Positions 1 to 5,677 of a DNA stretch of 6,815 bases are shown here, one piece after another. The position numbers and the translations under genes are program-made. Source of the DNA: JAZQNF01 sp045641505 (lineage in GTDB: Bacteria; Bacillota; Clostridia; Lachnospirales; Bianqueaceae); the NCBI GenBank assembly GCA_045641505.1, contig JAZUHB010000111.1:1-6815 (forward strand), written 5' to 3'. Every line of letters begins with the position of its first letter. Within the stretch, counting starts at the first letter, position 1. The notes beneath the pieces are model-generated. The model made no database searches, was not told the DNA's origin, and was given only the letters and a program-made list of their open reading frames with translations.

Positions 1-89
1 TTCTTCAGTCCGAGCACGGCGAAAAAGGCGATGAGCGCTGCCAGCAGCACCACCGCCAAGCCGAACTTGCCCCAGTTCCTGTCTCGCAT
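1..89 (-). CDS. N-terminus of a membrane or exported protein, possibly SecD (partial)
   Basis: Only the first 29 codons are in the window; the gene continues past position 1. The start is an ATG at 89-87 with GGAGG at 100-96, 6 nt upstream. The N-terminus begins MRDRNWGKFG and runs into one hydrophobic helix (about residues 10-27) ending in VLGLKK, which is typical of an uncleaved signal anchor or first membrane segment. The short charged start, single helix and 'GL' ending resemble the first segment of SecD, the Sec-translocase accessory subunit, but there is too little sequence to establish this. It lies 56 nt downstream of pheT in the same direction, separated by a weak hairpin, so it could be read partly from the pheST promoter. 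No promoter of its own is evident. The reading frame is well supported; the identity is a guess. Confidence 0.6.
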   Translation of the reverse strand, partial: MRDRNWGKFGLAVVLLAALIAFFAVLGLK

Positions 90-116
90 GGACGTCCTCC
101 GAAATCAGCAGAAAGA

Positions 117-138
117 GTGCCCGACGTCTGCCGGGCAC
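117..138 (-). terminator. Weak candidate intrinsic terminator after pheT
   Basis: GTGCCCG (117-123) and CGGGCAC (132-138) form a perfect 7-bp GC-rich stem with an 8-nt loop. Read on the minus strand, the stem begins 8 nt after the pheT stop codon and is followed by TCTTTCT (5 T in 7), a poor but usable U-tract. It probably gives partial termination of the cyclase-pheS-pheT transcript, or it may be a 3'-end stabilising hairpin, before the next co-directional gene. The interrupted T-tract keeps confidence moderate. Confidence 0.45.
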
Positions 139-145
139 CCTGGTT

Positions 146-2521
146 TTATTTGTTCACGGTCGCGCCGATGGTTTCCATCGCCTTCATCAGGCCGTCGCAG
201 TAGCCCGCCACCTCTTCACCGGTGAGGGTGCGCTCCTCGGAGCAGAAGGTGAAGCGGATGGTCACGCTCTTCTGATCCTTCTTCGCGGGATCGCGGTAGA
301 TGCCCGCCAGGGACCAGTCGGTGAGGTGCTCGCAGCCGAAGGCGCGGATCTTCTCGTCGAAGGCCGCGTAGGGAAGCTCAGCCGGCACGATGAAGGTGAT
401 GTCGTTCACCATCTCGGGGTACTTGCTGGGCTCGGCGAACCCCACGGGCTCGGCCGGGATGTCGCAGAAGGCCTGCATGTCCAGCTCGACCGCGATGGCG
501 GTGCTCTTCTTTTCGACCTTGCCGGCGACGGTGGGATGGACCACGGAGAGCTCGCCGATCTTTTCGCCCGCGCAGAAGAACTCGAAGGCGTTGTAGGGAT
601 GCTGCCATTCGCGGGGCTCGGCCTTCTTCGCGAAGGTGAAGCCGACGTTGCGGAGGGTCTTGCCCAGGGTCTCGACGATCTCACGGGCCTTGAAGAAGAG
701 CTTCTCCTCGTCGTTCTTGCGGCCGCAGAGCAGGAAGCCCAGGACCTTGTGCTCGTCAGCCAGGCCGTCCGCCTTGAGGCCGCGGACGACAGAGCCGATC
801 TCGAAGATGCCGTACTCCGGCGCGTAGCCGCGGTTCTTCAGGGCGATGCACAGGAGGGTGGGGATGATCTCGCTGCGGATGGTGCTGATATCGGGGGAGA
901 TGGCGTTGGTCAGGGTGAGGAAGCCCTCGTTGGAGAGGCCCAGCTCCTCCAGGCGCTTGCCGTCGTTCCAGATGTAGCTCTGCACCTCGTGGGCGCCGAA
1001 GGTGAAGGCCAGAACGTCCTTCACACCGGTCGTCAGCTCGTGCATCGCGCTGTAGCCGACGGGACGGATGGCACATTCGGCGGTCTTGATCTCGAAGTTG
1101 TCGTAGCCGTAGACACGGGTGATTTCCTCGATGATATCCGCCTTCATGGTGACGTCCTTGGTGGCGCGCCAGCTGGGAACGGTCAGGTGGCAGTTCTCGC
1201 CGTTCACCTCACAGATAAAGCCGAGGCTCTTCAGCGTGTGGATGGCGTCCTCCCACTTGATCTCGATGCCGGTCACGCGGTCGACATAGGCCTTGTCGAT
1301 GTCGATCTCACGGACGGGATAATGCTTGACGTAGCAGTCGGTCAGGGAACTGATGACCTCCACGCCGCTGTCGATGCCCTTGAGCAGATAGAGGTAGCGG
1401 CCGATGGCGTCGACGGTCATCTCGGGATCGAGGGTCTTCTCGTAGCGCATGGAAGCGTCGGTACGGAGGCCGATGGCCGCGGCGGACTTACGGATGGAGA
1501 CCGCGTCGAAGTTCGCGCTCTCGAGCAGGAAGCTGTCGGTGTCGTCCACGATCTCGGAAGCGAGGCCGCCCATGATGCCGGCGACGGCGACGGGCTCGCC
1601 CTTGGACTGGATCATCAGGGTGGCGGGCTCGATGGTGCGCTCCTTGCCGTCCAGGGTCTGGAAGACGAAGGGCTTCTCGTAGCAGCCGACCTCGATCCGG
1701 CTCACGCGCTTGTAATCGAAGGCGTGCATGGGCTGACCGAGCTCCATCATGATGTAGTTGGTCAGGTCGGCCAGGAGGTTGATGGCGCGCATTCCGCAGC
1801 GGTACAGACGGATGCGCATGTTGACGGGCGATTTTGCCACGGTGATGTTCTTGACGGCCAGCGCGCTGTAGCGGTACAGCAGCTCGTTGTTCTTGACCTC
1901 GACGGGCACGGCGGGAAGCGCCGCGTAGCCGGCAAGGTCGGCCTTCGCCAGAGGAGCGAGCGCGCGCCCGGTCAGGGCGGCGATCTCACGGGCGATGCCG
2001 TAGTGGCCCCACAGGTCGGGACGGTTGGTCAGGGACTTGTTGTCGACCTCGAAGATGACGTCCTCGATCTCGTAGAGCTCCTTGATATCCTTGCCGACGG
2101 GAGCGTCCTCAGGCAGGACCATCAGGCCCTCGTGATTGTCGGAGAGGCCCAGCTCCTTTTCGGAGCAGCACATGCCCTCGGAATCGACACCGGCGACGGG
2201 GCGCTTCCCGATGACCATCTCGCCGACGCGGCCGCCCGTCTTCGCGAAGGGCACCTTCATGCCGACCGCCACGTTGGGCGCGCCGCAGACCACGTTGTAG
2301 ACACGGTCGCCGCCGTCGACGGTGAGCAGATGCAGCTTCTTGGAATTCGGATGCGCGTCGACCGTCAGGATCTGACCGACGACGACGTTCTCGATATCGT
2401 TTCCGACGTGCTCGCTGCCCTCGACCTCAGCGGTGGACAGCGTGAATTGATGAATCAGGGCATCCAGATCGATGCCGTCCAGGTTAACGAAATCCCGGAT
2501 CCAGTTCATGGAAAGAAACAT
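146..2521 (-). CDS. pheT: Phenylalanyl-tRNA synthetase beta subunit PheT
   Basis: This is the beta subunit of the cytoplasmic alpha2-beta2 enzyme that charges tRNA-Phe with phenylalanine. At 791 aa it has normal full length. Visible domains: N-terminal segment (1-40); tRNA-binding OB fold (about 41-155) with HPNSKKLH at 57-64, VVCGAPNV at 77-84 and GMCCSEKELGLS at 116-127; NKSLTNRPDLWGHYGIARE (161-179); B3/B4 editing domain (about 215-395) with GQPMHAFD (262-269), AGIMGG (314-319) and FLLESANF (331-338); B5 domain (about 400-475) ending in the metal-site signature ADIIEEITRVYGYDN (461-475); catalytic-like core (about 480-690); and a C-terminal FDX-ACB anticodon-binding domain (about 695-791) with SKYPEMVNDITF. 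The ATG at 2521 is preferred over Met5 because AGGAGG lies 7 nt before it. It starts 12 nt after pheS and is probably translationally coupled to it. The 'MFLSMNWIRDFV' start and 'NKSLTNRPDLWGHYG' wording differ from the usual Bacillus-type PheT. Confidence 0.97.
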   Translation of the reverse strand: MFLSMNWIRDFVNLDGIDLDALIHQFTLSTAEVEGSEHVGNDIENVVVGQILTVDAHPNSKKLHLLTVDGGDRVYNVVCGAPNVAVGMKVPFAKTGGRVGEMVIGKRPVAGVDSEGMCCSEKELGLSDNHEGLMVLPEDAPVGKDIKELYEIEDVIFEVDNKSLTNRPDLWGHYGIAREIAALTGRALAPLAKADLAGYAALPAVPVEVKNNELLYRYSALAVKNITVAKSPVNMRIRLYRCGMRAINLLADLTNYIMMELGQPMHAFDYKRVSRIEVGCYEKPFVFQTLDGKERTIEPATLMIQSKGEPVAVAGIMGGLASEIVDDTDSFLLESANFDAVSIRKSAAAIGLRTDASMRYEKTLDPEMTVDAIGRYLYLLKGIDSGVEVISSLTDCYVKHYPVREIDIDKAYVDRVTGIEIKWEDAIHTLKSLGFICEVNGENCHLTVPSWRATKDVTMKADIIEEITRVYGYDNFEIKTAECAIRPVGYSAMHELTTGVKDVLAFTFGAHEVQSYIWNDGKRLEELGLSNEGFLTLTNAISPDISTIRSEIIPTLLCIALKNRGYAPEYGIFEIGSVVRGLKADGLADEHKVLGFLLCGRKNDEEKLFFKAREIVETLGKTLRNVGFTFAKKAEPREWQHPYNAFEFFCAGEKIGELSVVHPTVAGKVEKKSTAIAVELDMQAFCDIPAEPVGFAEPSKYPEMVNDITFIVPAELPYAAFDEKIRAFGCEHLTDWSLAGIYRDPAKKDQKSVTIRFTFCSEERTLTGEEVAGYCDGLMKAMETIGATVNK

Positions 2522-2528
2522 TCCGGCA

Positions 2529-2534
2529 CCTCCT
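2529..2534 (-). promoter_or_regulatory. Shine-Dalgarno of pheT overlapping the pheS stop codon
   Basis: AGGAGG reads 2534 to 2529 on the minus strand. Its first A is the last base of the pheS TAA (2536-2534). The spacer to ATG 2521 is 7 nt. This fixes the pheT start at 2521 rather than the in-frame ATG four codons later. It also implies that ribosomes finishing pheS release at the site where pheT initiates, which favours balanced synthesis of the two subunits. Confidence 0.85.
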
Positions 2535-3571
2535 TAGTTGTTCTGCTTGATCTGGATCTGATCCAGGGCCTTGAGGTTGCCGCTGTTCAGGATCCGGATG
2601 TCGTGCACGCCGTACTTCATCATGGCCAGACGGGTGAGGCCCAGACCGAAGGCGAAGCCGGTGTACTTCTCGGGATCGACGCCGCCCATGCGCAGCACGT
2701 TGGGATGGATCATGCCGCAGGGGCAGAGCTCGATCCAGCCGCCGTGCTTACAGGTGGGGCAGCCGCTGCCGCCGCAGAAGGGGCACTTGATGTCGAGCTC
2801 GAAGCCGGGCTCGGTGAAGGGGAAGAAGCCGGGGCGCAGACGGACCGTGATGTCCTTCTTGAACACCTCGGAGAGCATGGTCTTCATGAAATAGATCAGG
2901 TTGGAGATGGAGATGTTCTCGCCCACCATCATGCCTTCCATCTGATAGAAGGTGTTCTCGTGGCTGGCGTCGAGCGCCTCGTTGCGGAAGCAGCGGCCGG
3001 GGAAGATGGCGCGGCAGTTTCCGCCGTATTTGCGCAGGATCGCGTTCTGGGCGGCGGAGGTCTGGGTCTTCAGCAGCTGACCGTTGGACAGATAGTAGGT
3101 GTCCTGCATATCGCGGGCGGGATGGTGCTTGGGCACGTTGACGGCCTCGAAGTTGTCGTATTCGGTGACGACCTCGGAGAAATCCTCGACGGTGAAGCCC
3201 ATGCTGGTAAAGATGCCCTCGAGCTCACGCTGGACCAGGGTGATGGGATGGAGAGAGCCGAGTCCGTTCGGGGTGGGCTGGGAGACGTCGTAGCGGGGAT
3301 CGCTCTTAAGCTTCGCCTCCTCGGCCTCCTTCGCGAGCTTCGCGCCGAGGGTCTCCAGCTTCTCGCTGACCTCGCCCTTCAGTTCGTTGATATAGCGTCC
3401 CGCTTCCTTCTTCTCCTCGGCGGGAACGTCCTTGAGCTCCTGCATCAGGCCGGTAATCAGGCCCTTTTTGCCCAGATAGGCGACGCGGAGATTCTCCAGC
3501 TCCTCCGGGCTCTTCACGGTACCGAGCTCCGCCAGGATCTTCTCCCGAAGCTCTGCGATCTTTTCTTTCAT
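2534..3571 (-). CDS. pheS: Phenylalanyl-tRNA synthetase alpha subunit PheS
   Basis: This is the catalytic alpha subunit (class II synthetase) that activates phenylalanine and transfers it to tRNA-Phe in complex with PheT. It is 345 aa, a usual length. Residues 1-90 form a charged N-terminal helical arm that binds tRNA. The catalytic core follows: motif 1 region HPITLVQRELEGIF (108-121), HPARDMQDTYYL (150-161), TQTSAAQ (169-175, the counterpart of the usual HTSPVQ), motif 2 FRNEALDASHENTFYQMEG (195-213), FFPFTEPGFELD (249-260), IELCPCGMIHPNVL (280-293) and motif 3 GFAFGLGLTRLAMMKYG (305-321). The Ala in FAFG that governs the size of the amino-acid pocket is retained. A four-cysteine knuckle, C263-x2-C266-x4-C271-x2-C274, precedes CPCGM and probably binds zinc. 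The start at ATG 3571 has GGAGG at 3581-3577, 5 nt upstream. It lies 42 nt after the cyclase gene. Confidence 0.97.
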   Translation of the reverse strand: MKEKIAELREKILAELGTVKSPEELENLRVAYLGKKGLITGLMQELKDVPAEEKKEAGRYINELKGEVSEKLETLGAKLAKEAEEAKLKSDPRYDVSQPTPNGLGSLHPITLVQRELEGIFTSMGFTVEDFSEVVTEYDNFEAVNVPKHHPARDMQDTYYLSNGQLLKTQTSAAQNAILRKYGGNCRAIFPGRCFRNEALDASHENTFYQMEGMMVGENISISNLIYFMKTMLSEVFKKDITVRLRPGFFPFTEPGFELDIKCPFCGGSGCPTCKHGGWIELCPCGMIHPNVLRMGGVDPEKYTGFAFGLGLTRLAMMKYGVHDIRILNSGNLKALDQIQIKQNN

Positions 3572-3585
3572 GCTTTCCTCCCGAT

Positions 3586-3609
3586 ATTCGTGCCGGAAAT
3601 CCGGCGAAT
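3586..3609 (-). other. Interrupted hairpin between the cyclase gene and pheS
   Basis: The 42-nt spacer contains GCCGG (3592-3596), a 4-nt loop and CCGGC (3601-3605), extended by ATTC (3586-3589) against GAAT (3606-3609) with a 2-nt bulge. No T-run follows on the minus strand, and the pheS ribosome-binding site starts 3 nt beyond the stem. It therefore looks like an RNA-processing, stability or translation-tuning element rather than a terminator. The pairing is read directly from the sequence; the role is unknown. Confidence 0.35.
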
Positions 3610-3613
3610 TGCT

Positions 3614-4399
3614 TTATTCCTCTGCCGCGCGGACCGCGTCGGCCGCGTCGACGCGCTTTGCCTTCTGCACCAGCGCGTAGATGCCCTGGACGCCGCCGCG
3701 GGTGAAGATCGTCTTCCACTCGTCGTCGCCCTCGTTCATCACGGTGATGAAGCTGAACTCGCCGGTGATGCGCGCCATGGCGGTCTCGGTCAGGTAGACC
3801 TGCCCGGCGGGCGCCATGTTCGTGAGCTTCGCGGCGATGTTCACGGTGTTGCCGACGACCGTGTAGTCCTTGCGGACCACGGTGCCGATGTTGCCCACGT
3901 AGACCGGTCCGTAGTGGATGCCGATGCCGAATTCCACGGTGTAGCCGCAAAGCTCCACCAGCTTTTTCTCCAGCTTGCCGGCGCCCCGCACGATGGCGTG
4001 GGCCGCCCGGAGCGCGCCGCGGATGCACTTTTCGGCGCGGCGGTCGTAAACTCCCTTCTTCAGCCGGTCGAGGGGCGTGTCCTCCTCGGGCTCCTCCTCT
4101 TCGTTGATCCAGTAGGCCATGGTGCAGTCGCCCATCAGCTTGTCGACCACGCCGTCATAGCGGTGGATGAGCTCCATCACGTAGCTCTGGACCTCGTTGA
4201 GGATCGCGGCGACGACCTGGGGCTCGACCTTCTCGCAGACGTCGTTGAAGCGGCGAATATCCACGAAAAGAACGGCCGCGTCGTGCACGACGCCTTCCAC
4301 GGCGCGTGTCGCCCGGTCTCGCATGATGAGGTTGACCATCCTGGGATCGTGATATCCGGACAGGACATCACCCAGAGTCTGTATCTGATCTTTTTCCAT
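3614..4399 (-). CDS. Stand-alone class III adenylate/guanylate cyclase domain protein
   Basis: This is a 261-aa protein made almost entirely of one class III nucleotidyl cyclase catalytic domain (about 40-245), which would convert ATP (or GTP) to the cyclic monophosphate as a homodimer. Visible key residues: metal-binding D47 in VLFVDIRRF and D91 in VDKLMGDCTMAYW; base-recognising K87; T180 in KDYTVVGNTVN, where class IIIb enzymes carry Thr instead of Asp; and transition-state N187. The following transition-state residue, normally Arg (NxxxR), is K191 here. GIGIHYGPVYVGNIG (158-172) is the usual glycine-rich segment. Residues 11-40 (VLSGYHDPRMVNLIM...) match the short linker found before such domains. 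No membrane segment or sensor domain precedes it, so it should be cytoplasmic. An acidic run (EEEEPEED, 100-107) enlarges a loop after D91. ATG 4399 has AGGAG 8 nt upstream. It is the first gene of the pheST operon. Confidence 0.9.
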   Translation of the reverse strand: MEKDQIQTLGDVLSGYHDPRMVNLIMRDRATRAVEGVVHDAAVLFVDIRRFNDVCEKVEPQVVAAILNEVQSYVMELIHRYDGVVDKLMGDCTMAYWINEEEEPEEDTPLDRLKKGVYDRRAEKCIRGALRAAHAIVRGAGKLEKKLVELCGYTVEFGIGIHYGPVYVGNIGTVVRKDYTVVGNTVNIAAKLTNMAPAGQVYLTETAMARITGEFSFITVMNEGDDEWKTIFTRGGVQGIYALVQKAKRVDAADAVRAAEE

Positions 4400-4432
4400 G
4401 TGCAGGACTCCTGATATCTACAGATAAAATGA

Positions 4433-4462
4433 ATTATACAACCTGCCCCGCGCCGATGTCAA
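4433..4462 (-). promoter_or_regulatory. Consensus sigma-A promoter of the cyclase-pheS-pheT operon
   Basis: On the minus strand, TTGACA (4462-4457) and TATAAT (4438-4433) are separated by 18 nt; both hexamers match the consensus at all six positions. Transcription should start near 4426, giving a leader of only about 27 nt before the cyclase ATG at 4399. This leaves no room for a T-box or an attenuator ahead of the first gene. No comparable promoter is seen in the short gaps before pheS or pheT, so all three genes probably share this one. Confidence 0.85.
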
Positions 4463-4477
4463 CAATTCCGGCCCTAC

Positions 4478-4506
4478 TTGACCGCCTTTTCCCGCAATGG
4501 TATCCT
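4478..4506 (+). promoter_or_regulatory. Sigma-A promoter of the carboxypeptidase gene
   Basis: TTGACC (4478-4483, 5 of 6 consensus) and TATCCT (4501-4506, 4 of 6) are separated by exactly 17 nt. The predicted start of transcription is near 4513, about 32 nt before the ATG at 4545. It is divergent from the cyclase-pheST promoter, with only 15 nt between the two -35 elements, so polymerase binding at one could influence the other. It is weaker than its partner at the -10 box. Confidence 0.65.
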
Positions 4507-4515
4507 ATTCGAATA
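4506..4515. promoter_or_regulatory. 10-bp perfect palindrome at the predicted transcription start (possible operator)
   Basis: TATTCGAATA at 4506-4515 is a perfect 10-bp inverted repeat. It begins at the last base of the -10 box and covers the expected +1 of the carboxypeptidase promoter, which is the usual place for a repressor operator. A palindrome this short and AT-rich can occur by chance, and no regulator gene is nearby, so this is only a candidate. Confidence 0.3.
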
Positions 4516-4533
4516 AAGAAAAGATTCCTCTTC

Positions 4534-4539
4534 AGGAGG
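4534..4539 (+). promoter_or_regulatory. Shine-Dalgarno that sets the carboxypeptidase start
   Basis: AGGAGG at 4534-4539 lies 5 nt before ATG 4545. A longer in-frame opening from 4497 would begin between the -35 and -10 boxes of the promoter, has no ribosome-binding site, and would push the signal peptide 16 residues inward. The start at 4545 is therefore preferred. Confidence 0.85.
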
Positions 4540-4544
4540 CTTGC

Positions 4545-5627
4545 ATGAAACTGACAGATAGGCGGCCGCGGGAAGCGCTTACCCGGCTGCTTTCGCTTCT
4601 GCTGCTGGGGGCCCTGCTCCTCGGCGGCTGCGCTCCGGGCGCGCCCCCGGAGGACCGGAGCGTCGCCGTGCCGGACGGTCCTCTCGCCGCGCTCCCGCTT
4701 GGGGCGGACCTTGCGCCCGCGCATCTCGCGGATGCCCGGCCGGAGGATTTCGAGACCGCGCCCGCGCCCGTTCACGAGCCCTTCGTCTTCGATCCCGGTG
4801 AGGCGCCGCTCGCCGCGAAGGCCGCCCTCCTCTACGACGCGACCGCGGAGCGCGAGCTCTTCGCGAAAAACGGCGACCTGCGGATCCCGCCGGCAAGCAC
4901 CGCGAAAATCCTGACGGCGCTCCTCGCGCTGGAGCTCGGCGATCCGGACGAGCGCTTCACCGTCGGGAGCGAGCTCGACATGACGCTCCCCGGTTCCTCG
5001 CGCTGCTGGCTGCGGAAGGGCTCCTCCTACACCGTGAACGAGCTGCTGCACGGTCTGATGCTGTGCTCCGGCAATGACGCCGCCTACGTGCTCGCGGTCC
5101 ATCTGGGCCGGAAGCTTTCAGGACAGCCGAAGCTCGGCAGCAAAGCCGCCTGCGCATATTTCTGCGAGCTGATGAACGGGCGGGCCGCGGAGCTCGGGGC
5201 GCTCAGCAGCCACTTCGTCTCGCCGGAGGGCTGGGACTACGCCGATACCTATACCACCGTCCGCGACATGTGCCTGATCACCCGCGCCGCGATGGAGAAC
5301 CCGGCGTTCCGCGAGCTCGCCGCCTGCACGGACTTCCGCTTCACCACGCCGTCCGGCACCTTCCACCACTGGCGCACGAACAACGGGCTCCTGAGCCCTT
5401 CCTCCGAGTACTACCTGCCGGAGGCAATCGGAGGCAAGACCGGCACCACCGACAACGCCCTCTGCTGCCTCGTCACCGCCGCCGCGGTGAACCGTCACGA
5501 GATCTACGTGCTGGTCTACGGCTGTCCGCGGAACGAGGAGCGCTACACCGACACCCTCCGTCTCTGCGAGACCTACCGCCGCGCGAGCCTGCGCTCCGTC
5601 TTCCTGCTGGAGCCCTCCGAGGATTGA
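4545..5627 (+). CDS. D-alanyl-D-alanine carboxypeptidase family lipoprotein (peptidase S11)
   Basis: This 360-aa penicillin-binding-protein-like serine peptidase is predicted to trim the terminal D-Ala from peptidoglycan pentapeptides outside the membrane. The N-terminus is a lipoprotein signal: a basic n-region (MKLTDRRPREALTR), a leucine-rich core and a lipobox L26-G27-G28-C29. A Pro/Ala-rich tether (about 30-85) follows, then the S11 domain (about 86-345) with all three active-site motifs: S118-T-A-K121, S175-G-N177 and K298-T-G300. The usual C-terminal beta domain and amphipathic membrane anchor of PBP5-type enzymes are absent; the protein ends 60 residues after KTG. Lipid anchoring presumably replaces that tail. 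Besides C29 there are ten other cysteines, many for an exported protein. It stands alone between its own promoter and a terminator. The substrate is assigned from the family; a dedicated sporulation or vegetative role cannot be told apart. Confidence 0.92.
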   Translation: MKLTDRRPREALTRLLSLLLLGALLLGGCAPGAPPEDRSVAVPDGPLAALPLGADLAPAHLADARPEDFETAPAPVHEPFVFDPGEAPLAAKAALLYDATAERELFAKNGDLRIPPASTAKILTALLALELGDPDERFTVGSELDMTLPGSSRCWLRKGSSYTVNELLHGLMLCSGNDAAYVLAVHLGRKLSGQPKLGSKAACAYFCELMNGRAAELGALSSHFVSPEGWDYADTYTTVRDMCLITRAAMENPAFRELAACTDFRFTTPSGTFHHWRTNNGLLSPSSEYYLPEAIGGKTGTTDNALCCLVTAAAVNRHEIYVLVYGCPRNEERYTDTLRLCETYRRASLRSVFLLEPSED

Positions 5628-5634
5628 TGCCACG

Positions 5635-5668
5635 AAAAAACGCCTTCCCGCTGCCGGGAGGGCGTTTT
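5635..5668. terminator. Strong bidirectional intrinsic terminator
   Basis: Arms 5637-5650 and 5655-5668 pair over 14 bp (one G-U pair) around a 4-nt CTGC loop. Read on the minus strand, the stem is followed by six uninterrupted T (complement of A 5635-5640), ending the serS/CBS transcript 10 nt after the CBS stop. Read on the plus strand, TTTTCAATTT follows, ending the carboxypeptidase transcript 9 nt after its stop. One element thus insulates two converging units. Confidence 0.92.
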
Positions 5669-5677
5669 CAATTTCGT

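Noticed and set aside
31..225. A 64-codon plus-strand open frame at the left edge
   Set aside because: It overlaps the start of a minus-strand gene with a good ribosome-binding site and the end of pheT. Its product is a Ser/Arg/Pro-rich shadow.
326..4414. A 1362-codon open frame on the plus strand, antisense to pheT, pheS and the cyclase gene
   Set aside because: It is exactly in register with the real codons on the other strand, starts at GTG without a ribosome-binding site, and encodes a low-complexity Ala/Gly/Val/Asp/Leu-rich product. It is fully explained by the lack of TTA, CTA and TCA codons in the real genes.
4497..4544. A longer start for the carboxypeptidase at 4497
   Set aside because: It lies between the -35 and -10 boxes, so it would not be transcribed from this promoter, and no ribosome-binding site precedes it. 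The ATG at 4545 has AGGAGG 5 nt upstream and begins a proper lipoprotein signal.
4434..5633. Minus-strand open frames opposite the carboxypeptidase gene (4434-5102 and 5118-5633)
   Set aside because: They are antisense shadows in register with the real gene, split only by its single TCA codon at 5118-5120. The first would also end inside the cyclase promoter.
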